64,000 bases of DNA, taken from positions 248,001 through 312,000 of the forward strand of contig NZ_CACSJA010000002.1 in NCBI RefSeq assembly GCF_902706035.1, read 5' to 3'. Positions 17,732-25,632 of the stretch are shown piece after piece. Position 1 is the first letter of the stretch, and each line of letters starts with the position of its first letter. Source of the DNA: Pantoea sp. 18069 (GTDB lineage Bacteria > Pseudomonadota > Gammaproteobacteria > Burkholderiales > Burkholderiaceae_C). The position numbers and the translations under genes are program-made. Below the pieces are notes generated by a model. It was not told the origin of the DNA. It did not search any database and saw only the letters and a list, made by a program, of their open reading frames with translations.

Positions 17732-17878
17732 GCAAGACGTCGTACGAGCGGCACGGCAATTCACAAGACGGCACAATAGGGCACCGGTTGCGCCAGGCGC
17801 CGGTGTCTCAAGGCTGCCCCGGTCAACCGCGCGGGGTGGACACCTGTCAGGTGCATATTGAAGCGGTAAAGGTGTTTT

Positions 17879-19318
17879 ATGGGCCAAAAACTCAAAATTG
17901 CTGGATGGGTCTCCGCGGGCGTTCTTGCCGGCGCATTGACCACGGTATCCCTGCAGACCATGGCCCGTGGCGCCATGTCTCCCCTTCCACTGGAAGAAAT
18001 CCAGCAGTTGTCGGCGGTATTCGGACTGATCAAGACCGACTACGTCGAACCTGTGGACGACAAGAAGCTCATCACCGACGCCATCTCCGGCATGGTGGCC
18101 AGTCTTGATCCGCATTCCCAGTATTTCGACAAGAAGTCCTTCAAGGAATTCAAGGAAGGCACATCCGGTCGTTTCGTGGGTGTTGGCATAGAGATCACGC
18201 AGGAAGACGGCCTGATCAAGATTGTTTCGCCCATTGAAGGCTCGCCCGCATTTCGCGCCGGCCTCAAGACCAACGACTTGATCACCAAGATCGACGACAC
18301 CGCCGTCAAGGGCCTGTCGCTCAACGACGCGGTCAAGCGCATGCGTGGCGAACCCAATACCAAGGTGCTGCTGACCATCCTGCGCAAGGACGAAAGCCGC
18401 AGCTTCCCGGTCACGATCACGCGCGAGGAAATCAAGACCCAGTCCGTCAAGGGCAAGCTCGTCGAGCCCGGCTATGGGTGGATTCGCCTGAGCCAGTTCC
18501 AGGAGCGCACGGTCGACGACTTCGTGCGCAAGGTCGAGGAAATCTACGCCCAGGACCCCGGACTCAAGGGGCTGGTGCTCGACCTGCGCAACGATCCCGG
18601 TGGCCTGCTTGATGCGGCCGTCGCCATCTCGGCGGCGTTCCTGCCCGAAGGCGCCACGGTGGTGTCGACCAATGGCCAGCTCGAGGAAAGCAAGGCGACC
18701 TACAAGGCCGCGCCCGAGTTCTACCTGCGCCGCGGCCAGGGCGATCCGCTGCAACGCCTGCCCGCGGCTCTCAAGAAGGTGCCCGTGGTGGTGCTGGTCA
18801 ACGAAGGCTCGGCCTCGGCCAGCGAAATCGTTGCCGGCGCGCTGCAGGACCACAAGCGCGCCACGGTGCTGGGCAGCCAGACTTTCGGCAAGGGCTCGGT
18901 GCAGACCGTGCGTCCGCTGGGCCCCGACACCGGCATCAAGCTGACCACGGCGCGTTACTACACGCCCAGCGGCAAATCCATCCAGGCCAAGGGCATCGTG
19001 CCCGACGTGATGGTCGATGAAACCGCCGAAGGCGACATGTTCGCCGCGCTGCGCATGCGCGAAGCCGACCTCGACAAGCACCTGGGCAGCGGCCAGGGCG
19101 ACGAAAAGGCCGCCGAGGCGGCGCGCGAAAAAGCCCGCGAGGAAGCCCGCAAGCGCCTCGAAGCCGAGGCCAAGAAGCCCGCCGCCGACCGCAAGCTGCC
19201 CGAATACGGCACGGCCGAGGACTTCCGCCTGCAGCAGGCCCTGCGCCAGCTCAAGGGCCAGACCGTGGTCGTCAGCAAGACGCTGACCGAACGCGAAATC
19301 GAAAAGAAAGAAGACTAA
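17879..19318 (+). CDS. ctpA: Carboxy-terminal processing protease, S41 family
   Basis: This 479-residue exported protease has an N-terminal hydrophobic signal/anchor (residues ~6-28), a PDZ domain (~85-165, G-V-G-I-E-I-T...G-S-P-A-F-R-A-G-L) and an S41 catalytic domain. The Ser/Lys dyad is read as Ser-313 in GSASASE and Lys-338 in TFGKGS, 25 residues apart as in E. coli Prc. LVLDLRNDPGGLLDAAV is the conserved substrate-side strand. The C-terminus (~390-479) is a charged, Lys/Ala/Glu-rich helix. It trims periplasmic substrates from their C-termini, probably cell-wall enzymes. A structured repeat overlaps the two bases after its stop. Confidence 0.95.
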   Translation: MGQKLKIAGWVSAGVLAGALTTVSLQTMARGAMSPLPLEEIQQLSAVFGLIKTDYVEPVDDKKLITDAISGMVASLDPHSQYFDKKSFKEFKEGTSGRFVGVGIEITQEDGLIKIVSPIEGSPAFRAGLKTNDLITKIDDTAVKGLSLNDAVKRMRGEPNTKVLLTILRKDESRSFPVTITREEIKTQSVKGKLVEPGYGWIRLSQFQERTVDDFVRKVEEIYAQDPGLKGLVLDLRNDPGGLLDAAVAISAAFLPEGATVVSTNGQLEESKATYKAAPEFYLRRGQGDPLQRLPAALKKVPVVVLVNEGSASASEIVAGALQDHKRATVLGSQTFGKGSVQTVRPLGPDTGIKLTTARYYTPSGKSIQAKGIVPDVMVDETAEGDMFAALRMREADLDKHLGSGQGDEKAAEAAREKAREEARKRLEAEAKKPAADRKLPEYGTAEDFRLQQALRQLKGQTVVVSKTLTEREIEKKED

Positions 19319-19319
19319 A

Positions 19320-19440
19320 AGCGGCTAACAAAACCCAGCAAATCTTCAGATTTGCGGTTGAGGCTAGGCGCGGTGCCGTAGGCAGTGCAAGTAGCACGAC
19401 AAGGCAACGCAACGACGCCTCAAGGGTTTTGATAGCCGCT
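19320..19440. repeat. Structured ~121-base element with 17-base terminal inverted repeats
   Basis: The left arm AGCGGCTAACAAAACCC (19320-19336) pairs with the right arm GGGTTTTGATAGCCGCT (19424-19440) at 16 of 17 positions. Inside lie the perfect hairpin GCAAATC-TTCA-GATTTGC (19338-19355), a second pairing TTGAGGC (19358-19364) with GCCTCAA (19417-19423) stacked on the outer stem, and GTGC-AAGTA-GCAC (19385-19397). The result is a multi-branched fold. It lies directly after the ctpA stop. From memory this resembles a dispersed Comamonadaceae repeat, but no second copy is in the window. Confidence 0.7.
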
Positions 19441-19443
19441 CTA

Positions 19444-19560
19444 AACACCCCCTGAGAGGCTTCGCCTCTTCCCCCTCTCATCCTTCGGTGGAGGGGGGCG
19501 CCCGGCCAGGGACGGCAGCCTCGGTGCGGGGCGGCCCTTCCTCGCTGCCCCTGAGCTGGG
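19444..19560. repeat. REP-like GC-rich palindromic block
   Basis: It begins ACACCCCCTGAGAGGC and contains the hairpin AGAGGC-TTC-GCCTCT, followed by C- and G-runs (TTCCCCCTC, GGAGGGGGGCGCCC). This CCCCCTGAG...CTTCCCCCT pattern is typical of short intergenic repeats in Comamonadaceae. A degenerate relative appears near 55778-55810. It could help terminate ctpA. Confidence 0.5.
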
Positions 19561-19658
19561 GCACTTCAGTTTCATGGGCTGCGAGTGGTGTGGACACCGC
19601 CGCAGGTGCAGGCACTGCACTGGCTGCGCATTTTTTCATTACCCCCCATCACACCGCC

Positions 19659-20411
19659 ATGACTGATGACCAGCTGCTGCGCTATTCGCGGCACATCCTG
19701 CTCGATGAGATCGGCATCGAAGGCCAGGAACGCATTCTTGCCGCGCACGCGGTGATCGTCGGCGCCGGCGGCCTGGGCTCGCCCGCGGCCCTGTACCTCG
19801 GCGCCGCAGGCGTGGGCCGGATCACCGTGATCGACGACGACACGGTGGACCTGACCAACCTGCAGCGCCAGATCGCCCACACCAGCGAGCGCGTGGGCAG
19901 CCCCAAGGTGGAGTCGATACGCGCGGCAGTGCACGCCATCAACCCCGAAGTGCGCATCACGGCACTGCGCCAGCGCGCGGATGCGCAGCTCCTCGACCGC
20001 CTGCTGCCAACGGCAACCATCGTGCTCGACTGCTGCGACAACTACCGCACGCGCCACCTCGTCAATGCGGCCTGCGTGCGCCACCGCACACCGCTGGTGG
20101 CCGCCGCGGCACTGCGCTTTGACGGCCAGTTGATGGTCATCGACCCGAACGACGCCCAGGCGCCCTGCTATGCCTGCGTTTTCCCGCCCGAAGCCAGCTT
20201 CGAGGAAGAACAGTGTTCGACCATGGGCGTGTTCGCGCCGCTGGTCGGCACCATGGGCAGCCTGCAGGCGGCGGAAGCGCTCAAGCTGATCTCTGGCTGC
20301 GGCCAGCCCGCCACGGGCCGGTTGATGATGTTCGACAGCCGGCGCATGGATTGGTCGAGCATGCAGATCGCCAGGATGGCCCACTGCCCTGTCTGCGCCG
20401 GCGATTCGTAG
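19659..20411 (+). CDS. moeB: ThiF/MoeB-family adenylyltransferase
   Basis: This 250-residue E1-like enzyme activates the C-terminal glycine of a sulfur-carrier protein (MoaD or ThiS) by adenylation. The ATP-binding site is VIVGAGGLGSPAALYLG. VDLTNLQRQIAHT, DNYRTRHLVNAAC and the zinc-binding pairs C-Y-A-C and C-P-V-C are present. There is no C-terminal rhodanese domain, so it is the short MoeB form. The ATG at 19659 (MTDDQLLRYSRHILL) matches the family N-terminus exactly. MoeB and ThiF specificity cannot be separated from sequence alone. Confidence 0.92.
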   Translation: MTDDQLLRYSRHILLDEIGIEGQERILAAHAVIVGAGGLGSPAALYLGAAGVGRITVIDDDTVDLTNLQRQIAHTSERVGSPKVESIRAAVHAINPEVRITALRQRADAQLLDRLLPTATIVLDCCDNYRTRHLVNAACVRHRTPLVAAAALRFDGQLMVIDPNDAQAPCYACVFPPEASFEEEQCSTMGVFAPLVGTMGSLQAAEALKLISGCGQPATGRLMMFDSRRMDWSSMQIARMAHCPVCAGDS

Positions 20412-20535
20412 GAATCGACCTACCTTTACAGCGTGCAGTCGCTGGCAAAATGTTTCGATGGACGTCCAAGCGAAAAGTGGGCTGCCACGCCTGCCCTGAA
20501 GCGTTGCGGCAGCCGCCTATTACCTGGATACCACC

Positions 20536-20946
20536 GTGAAATTGCGTACGTATATTGTCGAAGACAACGCCACCATCCGCGAAAACCTGATTGCCACACT
20601 CGAGGAACTGGCCGAGATCGAGTCCGTAGGCATCGCTGAAACAGAATTCGAAGGCACTGACTGGCTCACGCGCCACGCCGCGCAGTGGGATGTGGCAATT
20701 CTTGACCTGTTCCTGCGCCAGGGCAGCGGCCTGGGCGTGCTGGCGGCCTGCAGCAAACGCCTGGCGCACCAGAAGATCGTGGTGCTCAGCAACTATGCGA
20801 CGCCCGACGTGCGCACACGCTGTGCGCAGCTGGGCGTCGACGCGGTGTTCGACAAATCCAACGAAATCGACGCGCTGATCGACTATTGTGTAGAGCTAAG
20901 TGCCCAACACAAAGCCAACGCACTCAATCGATCAGCCGGTTCTTGA
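20536..20946 (+). CDS. Single-domain response regulator (receiver only)
   Basis: This 136-residue protein is a receiver domain with no output domain. The acidic pocket is in Y-I-V-E-D-N (Glu-9, Asp-10), the phospho-acceptor is Asp-57 in AILDLFLRQGSG, a serine replaces the usual threonine in V-V-L-S-N-Y, and the conserved lysine lies in F-D-K-S. The start is GTG with only a weak ribosome site. It converges on the LuxR-type regulator gene and the two coding ends overlap by 23 bases. With the nearby CHASE3 kinase it probably forms one signalling unit, as a phosphate sink or protein-binding output; this is inference. Confidence 0.85.
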   Translation: MKLRTYIVEDNATIRENLIATLEELAEIESVGIAETEFEGTDWLTRHAAQWDVAILDLFLRQGSGLGVLAACSKRLAHQKIVVLSNYATPDVRTRCAQLGVDAVFDKSNEIDALIDYCVELSAQHKANALNRSAGS

Positions 20947-21556
20947 GCGCGTAGTAGGTCAGATCGCTGTTCGACGACAGCGCCATCTTTTCCATCAACC
21001 GCGTGCGGTAGGTGCTCACGGTCTTGACGCTCAGCGACAGCGACTTGGCGATATCGCCTGCCGTTTCGCCGCGCGCGAGCTTGAGAAACACCTGGAACTC
21101 GCGCTCCGAGAGTTGCTCATGCGCGGGCGCATCGTCCTTGCGGTTGAGCTGCTGGGCGAGCAGGTCGGCCACTGCCGGCGTCAGATAGCGCCGCCCCAAC
21201 GCGATCGTGCGAATCGCTTCGGCGATCTCCTGCGGATCGCATTCCTTGTTGAGATAGCCGCTTGCGCCCTGACGAATCAGGTTGATCGCGTAATGCTCCT
21301 CGGGGTAGCCGCTGAGGATCAGAATCCCCATTTCCGGCGCCTTGGCGCGCAGCATGGCCAGTGCATCCAGCCCGCTTTGGCCAGGCATGGACAGGTCCAT
21401 CAGCAGCACATCGATTTCCTGCTCACGCACCAGATCGATGGCTTCGCGGCCGTTCGAGGCTTCGCCCACCACCCGCAAATCCACATGCTCGGACAGAAAC
21501 TGGCGCAGTCCGGAACGGACGATAGCGTGGTCATCCACAATGCCTATCTTGATCAT
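20924..21556 (-). CDS. NarL/FixJ-type response regulator
   Basis: This 210-residue regulator has a receiver domain (1-~120; Asp-8/Asp-9, phospho-acceptor Asp-54 in LLMDLSMPG, Lys in Y-L-N-K-E) and a C-terminal LuxR-type helix-turn-helix (~145-205; LSEREFQVFLKLARGETAGDIA then SVKTVSTYRTRLMEKM). The ATG at 21556 follows GGGAGAAAGACTTCA. It is divergent from the CHASE3 histidine kinase gene, with 147 bases between starts, so the pair very likely forms a two-component system. Its 3' end overlaps the single-domain regulator on the other strand. The output genes are not known; the small stress genes at 23.2-24.4 kb are candidates. Confidence 0.93.
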   Translation of the reverse strand: MIKIGIVDDHAIVRSGLRQFLSEHVDLRVVGEASNGREAIDLVREQEIDVLLMDLSMPGQSGLDALAMLRAKAPEMGILILSGYPEEHYAINLIRQGASGYLNKECDPQEIAEAIRTIALGRRYLTPAVADLLAQQLNRKDDAPAHEQLSEREFQVFLKLARGETAGDIAKSLSLSVKTVSTYRTRLMEKMALSSNSDLTYYALKNRLID

Positions 21557-21703
21557 TGAAGTCTTTCTCCCTAAGACGGGCGACTGCCCTTCAGTTACCA
21601 CAAGTGAACACTTAGTTACGACACACCTGTTGGAAATACGGTGTATCGAAGTGTCTTGATTATGCAGAATATCTCGCTGAAACTCCTCAGCAGGAGGAAC
21701 TTC

Positions 21704-23062
21704 ATGCGCTGGTCCCAATTACGCAGGCTCGCCATCAGCCTGCCGCTCGCCGTTCTGGCGGCTGTTTTACTGGTAGGAATCAACGAGGCCGGTTACCAAC
21801 GTTCACGCGATGCGCTGGACAACTTGTCACACATTCACAACGCCCGGACATCGATCAGCATGTTGCTGCAAAACATGCTCGATGCCGAAACCGGGATGCG
21901 TGGCTATCTTCTCACCAACGACGAACGTTACCTCGAACCTTACGAAAAAGCGGTTTCGTCGGTGAACGGCAACCTCGACAACCTGCGCGACATCTTCATG
22001 ACGTCGCGCCAGGACCTCGACTCCTTCGCGCCGCTGTCGCGCCAGGTCGCGCGCAAGCTCTCGGAGATGGAGCTGAGCCTGCGCCTGTACCGCCAGGGCA
22101 ACGAGGAGGCCTGGCGATTCGTGATGTTCACCGACCTGGGCAAGGAGAACATGGATGCGATCCGCGCCTATAGCCGGACCCTGATGGAAAGCAGCACCGA
22201 GCGCAGCCGCCTGAGCCAGTCGGACATCGAGCAATCGCTGCTGCTGTCGCGCATTGGCATCGCCACCGTCACGGTGATAGGGCTGCTGGCGTTCTACATG
22301 TACCTGCGCCAGGCCCACAGCCTGCAGGCATCGCATGAGCGCGAGCAGGCGCTGCAGCGTGACGAACGCATGCGCCTCGAAGAACTGGTGCGCGAGCGCA
22401 CCGCCACGCTGACCGAGCTCGCCAATCACCTGCAGCAGGTGCGCGAGGACGAGCGCGGCCACCTGGCGCGCGAACTCCACGACGAACTCGGCGCGCTGCT
22501 GACAGCCGCCAAGCTCGATGTCGCGCGGCTCAAATCGCGCATCGACATGACTTCGCCGGAAATTTCCGAGCGCGTGCAGCACCTGATCGAAGCGCTCAAC
22601 AGCGGCATAGCGCTCAAGCGCCGCATCATCGAAGACCTGCGGCCTTCGTCACTTGCCAACCTGGGGCTGATCACGTCGCTTGAAATCCTGACGCGCGAAT
22701 TCGCCAGCCGCAGCAACATGGAAGTCGAAGCCAACCTCGAAGCGGTGGAATTGTCGGAAACCACCCAGCTCACGGTCTACCGTATCGTTCAGGAATCGCT
22801 GACCAACATCGGCAAGTACGCCAAGGCCAGCCATGCGGTCGTCACCGTGCACAACTACCCGACCTATGTCGCCGTGCAGATCCAGGATGACGGCGAAGGC
22901 TTCGATACCGCCACGGTGCGGCTCAACTCGCACGGCCTGGCCGGCATGCGCCACCGGGTCGAAGCCGCGGGCGGGCGCCTGACCGTGTCTTCGGAAGTGG
23001 GCAAGGGCACGACCATTTCGGCGGTGATCCCGCTGACTGCGGCGACCCCCGGCATCGCCTGA
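21704..23062 (+). CDS. CHASE3-domain sensor histidine kinase
   Basis: This 452-residue membrane kinase has TM1 (~10-28), a periplasmic CHASE3 domain (~40-165; LDAETGMRGYLLTNDERYLEPY), TM2 (~183-203) and a short coiled-coil. A HisKA_3 dimerisation domain follows, with phospho-acceptor His-259 in L-A-R-E-L-H-D-E-L-G, then a GHKL ATPase (VQIQDDGEGFD; HGLAGMRHRVEAAGGRL). HisKA_3 kinases pair with NarL/FixJ regulators, matching the divergent neighbour. A perfect AGGAGG (21692-21697) six bases before ATG 21704 decides the start; the open frame begins earlier at 21641. CHASE3 ligands are generally unknown. A hairpin (23069-23090) follows. Confidence 0.94.
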   Translation: MRWSQLRRLAISLPLAVLAAVLLVGINEAGYQRSRDALDNLSHIHNARTSISMLLQNMLDAETGMRGYLLTNDERYLEPYEKAVSSVNGNLDNLRDIFMTSRQDLDSFAPLSRQVARKLSEMELSLRLYRQGNEEAWRFVMFTDLGKENMDAIRAYSRTLMESSTERSRLSQSDIEQSLLLSRIGIATVTVIGLLAFYMYLRQAHSLQASHEREQALQRDERMRLEELVRERTATLTELANHLQQVREDERGHLARELHDELGALLTAAKLDVARLKSRIDMTSPEISERVQHLIEALNSGIALKRRIIEDLRPSSLANLGLITSLEILTREFASRSNMEVEANLEAVELSETTQLTVYRIVQESLTNIGKYAKASHAVVTVHNYPTYVAVQIQDDGEGFDTATVRLNSHGLAGMRHRVEAAGGRLTVSSEVGKGTTISAVIPLTAATPGIA

Positions 23063-23068
23063 AATCCC

Positions 23069-23090
23069 CTGCCAGGCACCGACCTGGCAG
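23069..23090 (+). terminator. Hairpin after the CHASE3 kinase gene
   Basis: The perfect stem CTGCCAGG-N6-CCTGGCAG lies seven bases after the stop. It has no T-run. CTGGCAGCGCGG recurs as a direct repeat near 23163. It may be a terminator needing Rho, or part of the control region for the small genes downstream. Confidence 0.4.
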
Positions 23091-23264
23091 CGCGGTGCGG
23101 CACTGTAGGAGAAAGACCACCCGGGCAACCACCATAAGGCTGACGAGGTCGCCCGTTGGACACTGGCAGCGCGGCGCTGGTGCGACTCCTAAAGTAGTTG
23201 TTACAGCACCGCTGCAGCAAGAACTCTTCCAGGCTTGCTCATGCGGGCTTCAAAGGAGAATTGC

Positions 23265-23429
23265 ATGTTGCATTACGCCGTCGTTTTTCTGGTCATCGCC
23301 CTGATTGCCGCCATTTTCGGCTTTGGCGGTATCGCCGCAGGCGCAGTGGGCATTGCCAAGATCCTGTTCTACGTCTTCGTGATCATGGCCATCGTCACGT
23401 TTGTGCTGAGCCTGCTGAAAAAGCGCTAG
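23265..23429 (+). CDS. DUF1328 (YtjA-type) small membrane protein
   Basis: This 54-residue protein is almost entirely two hydrophobic helices (4-22 and 30-49) separated by [15 protein letters not shown] and ends L-L-K-K-R, the signature of the YtjA/DUF1328 family. A strong ribosome site (AAAGGAGAA) precedes ATG 23265. The molecular function is unknown; relatives are often stress-induced. It heads a run of three small genes (DUF1328, YqjD-like, BON lipoprotein). Confidence 0.9.
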   Translation: MLHYAVVFLVIALIAAIFGFGGIAAGAVGIAKILFYVFVIMAIVTFVLSLLKKR

Positions 23430-23476
23430 GCCCCACAGGCCGCCCTGCCACGACCGCAATTTATTAGGAGGATTTC

Positions 23477-23872
23477 ATGAGCTTGAACAACCCTGCAGAC
23501 AGCGCCCAAAAAGCCGCCGACGCCACCAAGGACCTGGTCAACAATGCCGCTGAAGCCGCCAAGGAAGGCGTGAACGCAACGCGCAAGGTCGCCTCCGAGG
23601 CCGTGGACAAGGCCCAGGAAGGCCTCGAAGCCGCGCAAGAGCATATCAATCCGGTCATTGACGAGCTCGCGGCACGTGCCCAGGACCTCGCCAACCGCAG
23701 CATCCATTTCTGCGCCGACAGCTCCGAGCGTGCGCGCCGCCAGATCCAGTGCGCGGCCGAAGCCACCAACCGCTATGTGGTCGACCAGCCCGCCAAGTCG
23801 CTGATGCTGGCAGCCGCGGCCGGCGCGGCCGTGGCCACGGCGCTGCTCTGGGGCTCGCGTTCACGGCATTGA
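23477..23872 (+). CDS. YqjD/ElaB-like (DUF883) membrane-anchored protein
   Basis: This 131-residue protein has a long Ala/Glu/Lys-rich amphipathic helical region (5-100) and a C-terminal transmembrane segment (~105-125) ending in basic residues. That is the architecture of E. coli YqjD/ElaB/YgaM, which tether ribosomes to the membrane in stationary phase. AGGAGG (23466-23471) lies just before the ATG. The family match is by architecture and composition; the function here is inferred. Confidence 0.75.
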   Translation: MSLNNPADSAQKAADATKDLVNNAAEAAKEGVNATRKVASEAVDKAQEGLEAAQEHINPVIDELAARAQDLANRSIHFCADSSERARRQIQCAAEATNRYVVDQPAKSLMLAAAAGAAVATALLWGSRSRH

Positions 23873-24088
23873 GCCGGCGCACCCGTCCCGCCCGACCGGC
23901 TGCAGACCCGGTCAGGCTGCGGACACCCCCCCATACCCCGCCCTCTGGGCACCGATCTGACCTCTGGCCTGCGCGGCATTGATCCCCGCATGCATGGAGC
24001 GATGGATTGTTACAACGGCCCGGCCAGCACCCCTGGCAGACCGGTCCGCAATCGGCAGTCCTCTTTATCCACCTCGAAGGAAGTCACC

Positions 24089-24406
24089 ATGAAATTCACC
24101 CGCGCCATTGCTTTCGCCGTCGTCACCGGTGCCACCCTTATGGCCGCCACGGGCTGCGCCGTTTTCCGCGATCAACAGACCGTTGGCTCGTATGTGGACG
24201 ACGCCGGCATCACCACGGCGGTCAAGGCCAAGATGGCCGAAGACAAGTCGGTGTCCGCCACCTCGATCAGCGTGGAAACGCTCAACGGTACGGTGCAACT
24301 GTCCGGCTTCGCCAAGTCGCAAACCGAAAAGGACCGTGCCGAACAGATTGCACGCTCGGCCAACAACGTGCGTGAAGTGCGCAACAGCATCGTAGTGCGA
24401 CCCTGA
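24089..24406 (+). CDS. BON-domain periplasmic lipoprotein
   Basis: This 105-residue protein has a lipoprotein signal (M-K-F-T-R start; lipobox M-A-A-T-G-C, Cys-23) and one BON domain (~40-103), with DAGITTAVKAKMAEDKSV, VETLNGTVQLSGFAKSQ and EQIARSANNVREVRNSI. BON domains bind phospholipid or envelope surfaces, as in OsmY and DolP, and many are induced by osmotic or envelope stress. GAAGGAAG precedes ATG 24089. A strong intrinsic terminator follows at 24458-24489. The preceding 216 bases contain no gene. Confidence 0.9.
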   Translation: MKFTRAIAFAVVTGATLMAATGCAVFRDQQTVGSYVDDAGITTAVKAKMAEDKSVSATSISVETLNGTVQLSGFAKSQTEKDRAEQIARSANNVREVRNSIVVRP

Positions 24407-24457
24407 TCTGCCCGGCCTGGCAACAGGCCTGGCATTCCATCAGCGTCCAACCGCTCT

Positions 24458-24489
24458 AAAAAGGGCCGGAATAACTTCCGGCCCTTTTT
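24458..24489 (+). terminator. Strong intrinsic terminator after the BON gene
   Basis: AAAAAGGGCCGGAA pairs perfectly with TTCCGGCCCTTTTT around a TAAC loop, giving a 14-base stem with a built-in T-run. The A-run on the left makes it potentially bidirectional. Confidence 0.9.
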
Positions 24490-24506
24490 ATCGTTAGAGT
24501 AGGCCC

Positions 24507-25613
24507 ATGCAGGTATTCAATTGCGACCAATGCGGTCATCTGGTTTTTTTTGACAGCGTTCAGTGCCTGCACTGCGGGGCGACTCTCGCGTTCTTGCCGC
24601 AAACGCTTGAAATGGTGGCCATGCAACCGCTGGACAACGGCTGGTGGCAGCGCGCTTCGCCCCGCGGCGCGGCAAAGCCCGAGCTCTACCGCTTCTGCCG
24701 CAACCGCACCCTGTACGACACCTGCAACTTCACCGTCGCCGGGGGCGATGCCCATGCGCAGTGCGTGTCCTGCCGCCAGACGCGCTGGCTTCCCGACCTG
24801 TCGGACCTGTCCAACCTGCGGCGCTGGAAACAGATCGAAGCCGCCAAGCGCCATCTCTATTACTGCCTTGCACGGCTGGGCCTGCAGCCCGGCCCCGGCG
24901 AGCGCGCGCCACAATACGATTTGCTCGAGGAAGTCCCGGGCCAGCCGCCGGTCATGACCGGCCATGCGAATGGCACGATCACGCTGAACGTGGCCGAAGC
25001 CGATGACGAAGAGCGCGCGCGCCGGCGCATGTCATTGAACGAGCCCTATCGCACGCTGATCGGCCACCTGCGCCATGAATGCGGGCATTTCTTCTGGGAT
25101 CTGCTGGTGCGCGACAGCGAGCACCTGGAGCAGTTTCGCGCGCTGTTCGGCGACGAGCGCCAGGATTATGGGCAGGCACTGCAGAATTACTACGCCAGGC
25201 AGGACAAGCTGACCGGCTGGCAGGAGCACTTCATCAGCGGCTATGCCCAGTCCCACCCCTGGGAAGACTGGGCCGAGACCTGGGCGCACTATCTGCATAT
25301 GGTGGATCTGCTCGAAACAGGGGCAAGCTACCAGACCCATGTGACCGTGCCCGCCCCGTCTGAGCACCATGACCAGCAGGTACAGGACCCGTTTGGCACG
25401 ATGCGGCCCGACTTCCATGCCATGCTCAAGCAATGGGTGCCGCTGACCCTGCTGCTCAACAGCCTCAATCGCAGCCTGGGCCACCAGGACGCCTACCCGT
25501 TTGCGCTCTCGGCAGGCGCGCGGCGCAAGCTGATGTGGGTGCATGAACTGCTGCAGCAACACCGGCTGCAGCGCCAGCAGCCGCCTTCCGAGTCATTGCC
25601 GCCGGCGCAATAA
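24507..25613 (+). CDS. Putative zinc-binding metallopeptidase with zinc ribbon
   Basis: This 368-residue cytosolic protein has an N-terminal zinc ribbon (C-D-Q-C...C-L-H-C, residues 6-23) and further cysteines (F-C-R-N, C-V-S-C). A metallopeptidase-like region has LIGHLRHECGHFFWDLL, in which His-Glu-x-x-His is the expected zinc site, and a downstream S-H-P-W-E-D-W-A-E-T-W-A-H-Y motif supplies more acidic/His ligands. This matches the conserved putative zinc-dependent peptidase family found widely in proteobacteria; no substrate is known. It starts 17 bases after a terminator and converges on coaD with a 19-base gap. Confidence 0.82.
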   Translation: MQVFNCDQCGHLVFFDSVQCLHCGATLAFLPQTLEMVAMQPLDNGWWQRASPRGAAKPELYRFCRNRTLYDTCNFTVAGGDAHAQCVSCRQTRWLPDLSDLSNLRRWKQIEAAKRHLYYCLARLGLQPGPGERAPQYDLLEEVPGQPPVMTGHANGTITLNVAEADDEERARRRMSLNEPYRTLIGHLRHECGHFFWDLLVRDSEHLEQFRALFGDERQDYGQALQNYYARQDKLTGWQEHFISGYAQSHPWEDWAETWAHYLHMVDLLETGASYQTHVTVPAPSEHHDQQVQDPFGTMRPDFHAMLKQWVPLTLLLNSLNRSLGHQDAYPFALSAGARRKLMWVHELLQQHRLQRQQPPSESLPPAQ

Positions 25614-25632
25614 TTGCCGGGGCCGCGGGCAA

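Larger units (their letters stand above)
19319..19658. other. 340-base spacer carrying two repeat elements
   Basis: This stretch between ctpA and moeB holds a structured ~121-base element (19320-19440) and a GC-rich REP-like block (19444-19560). The final ~90 bases before moeB show no convincing gene. An open frame runs upstream from moeB to 19488, but its sequence is low-complexity Gly/Ala/Ser and does not resemble the family N-terminus. Confidence 0.6.
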
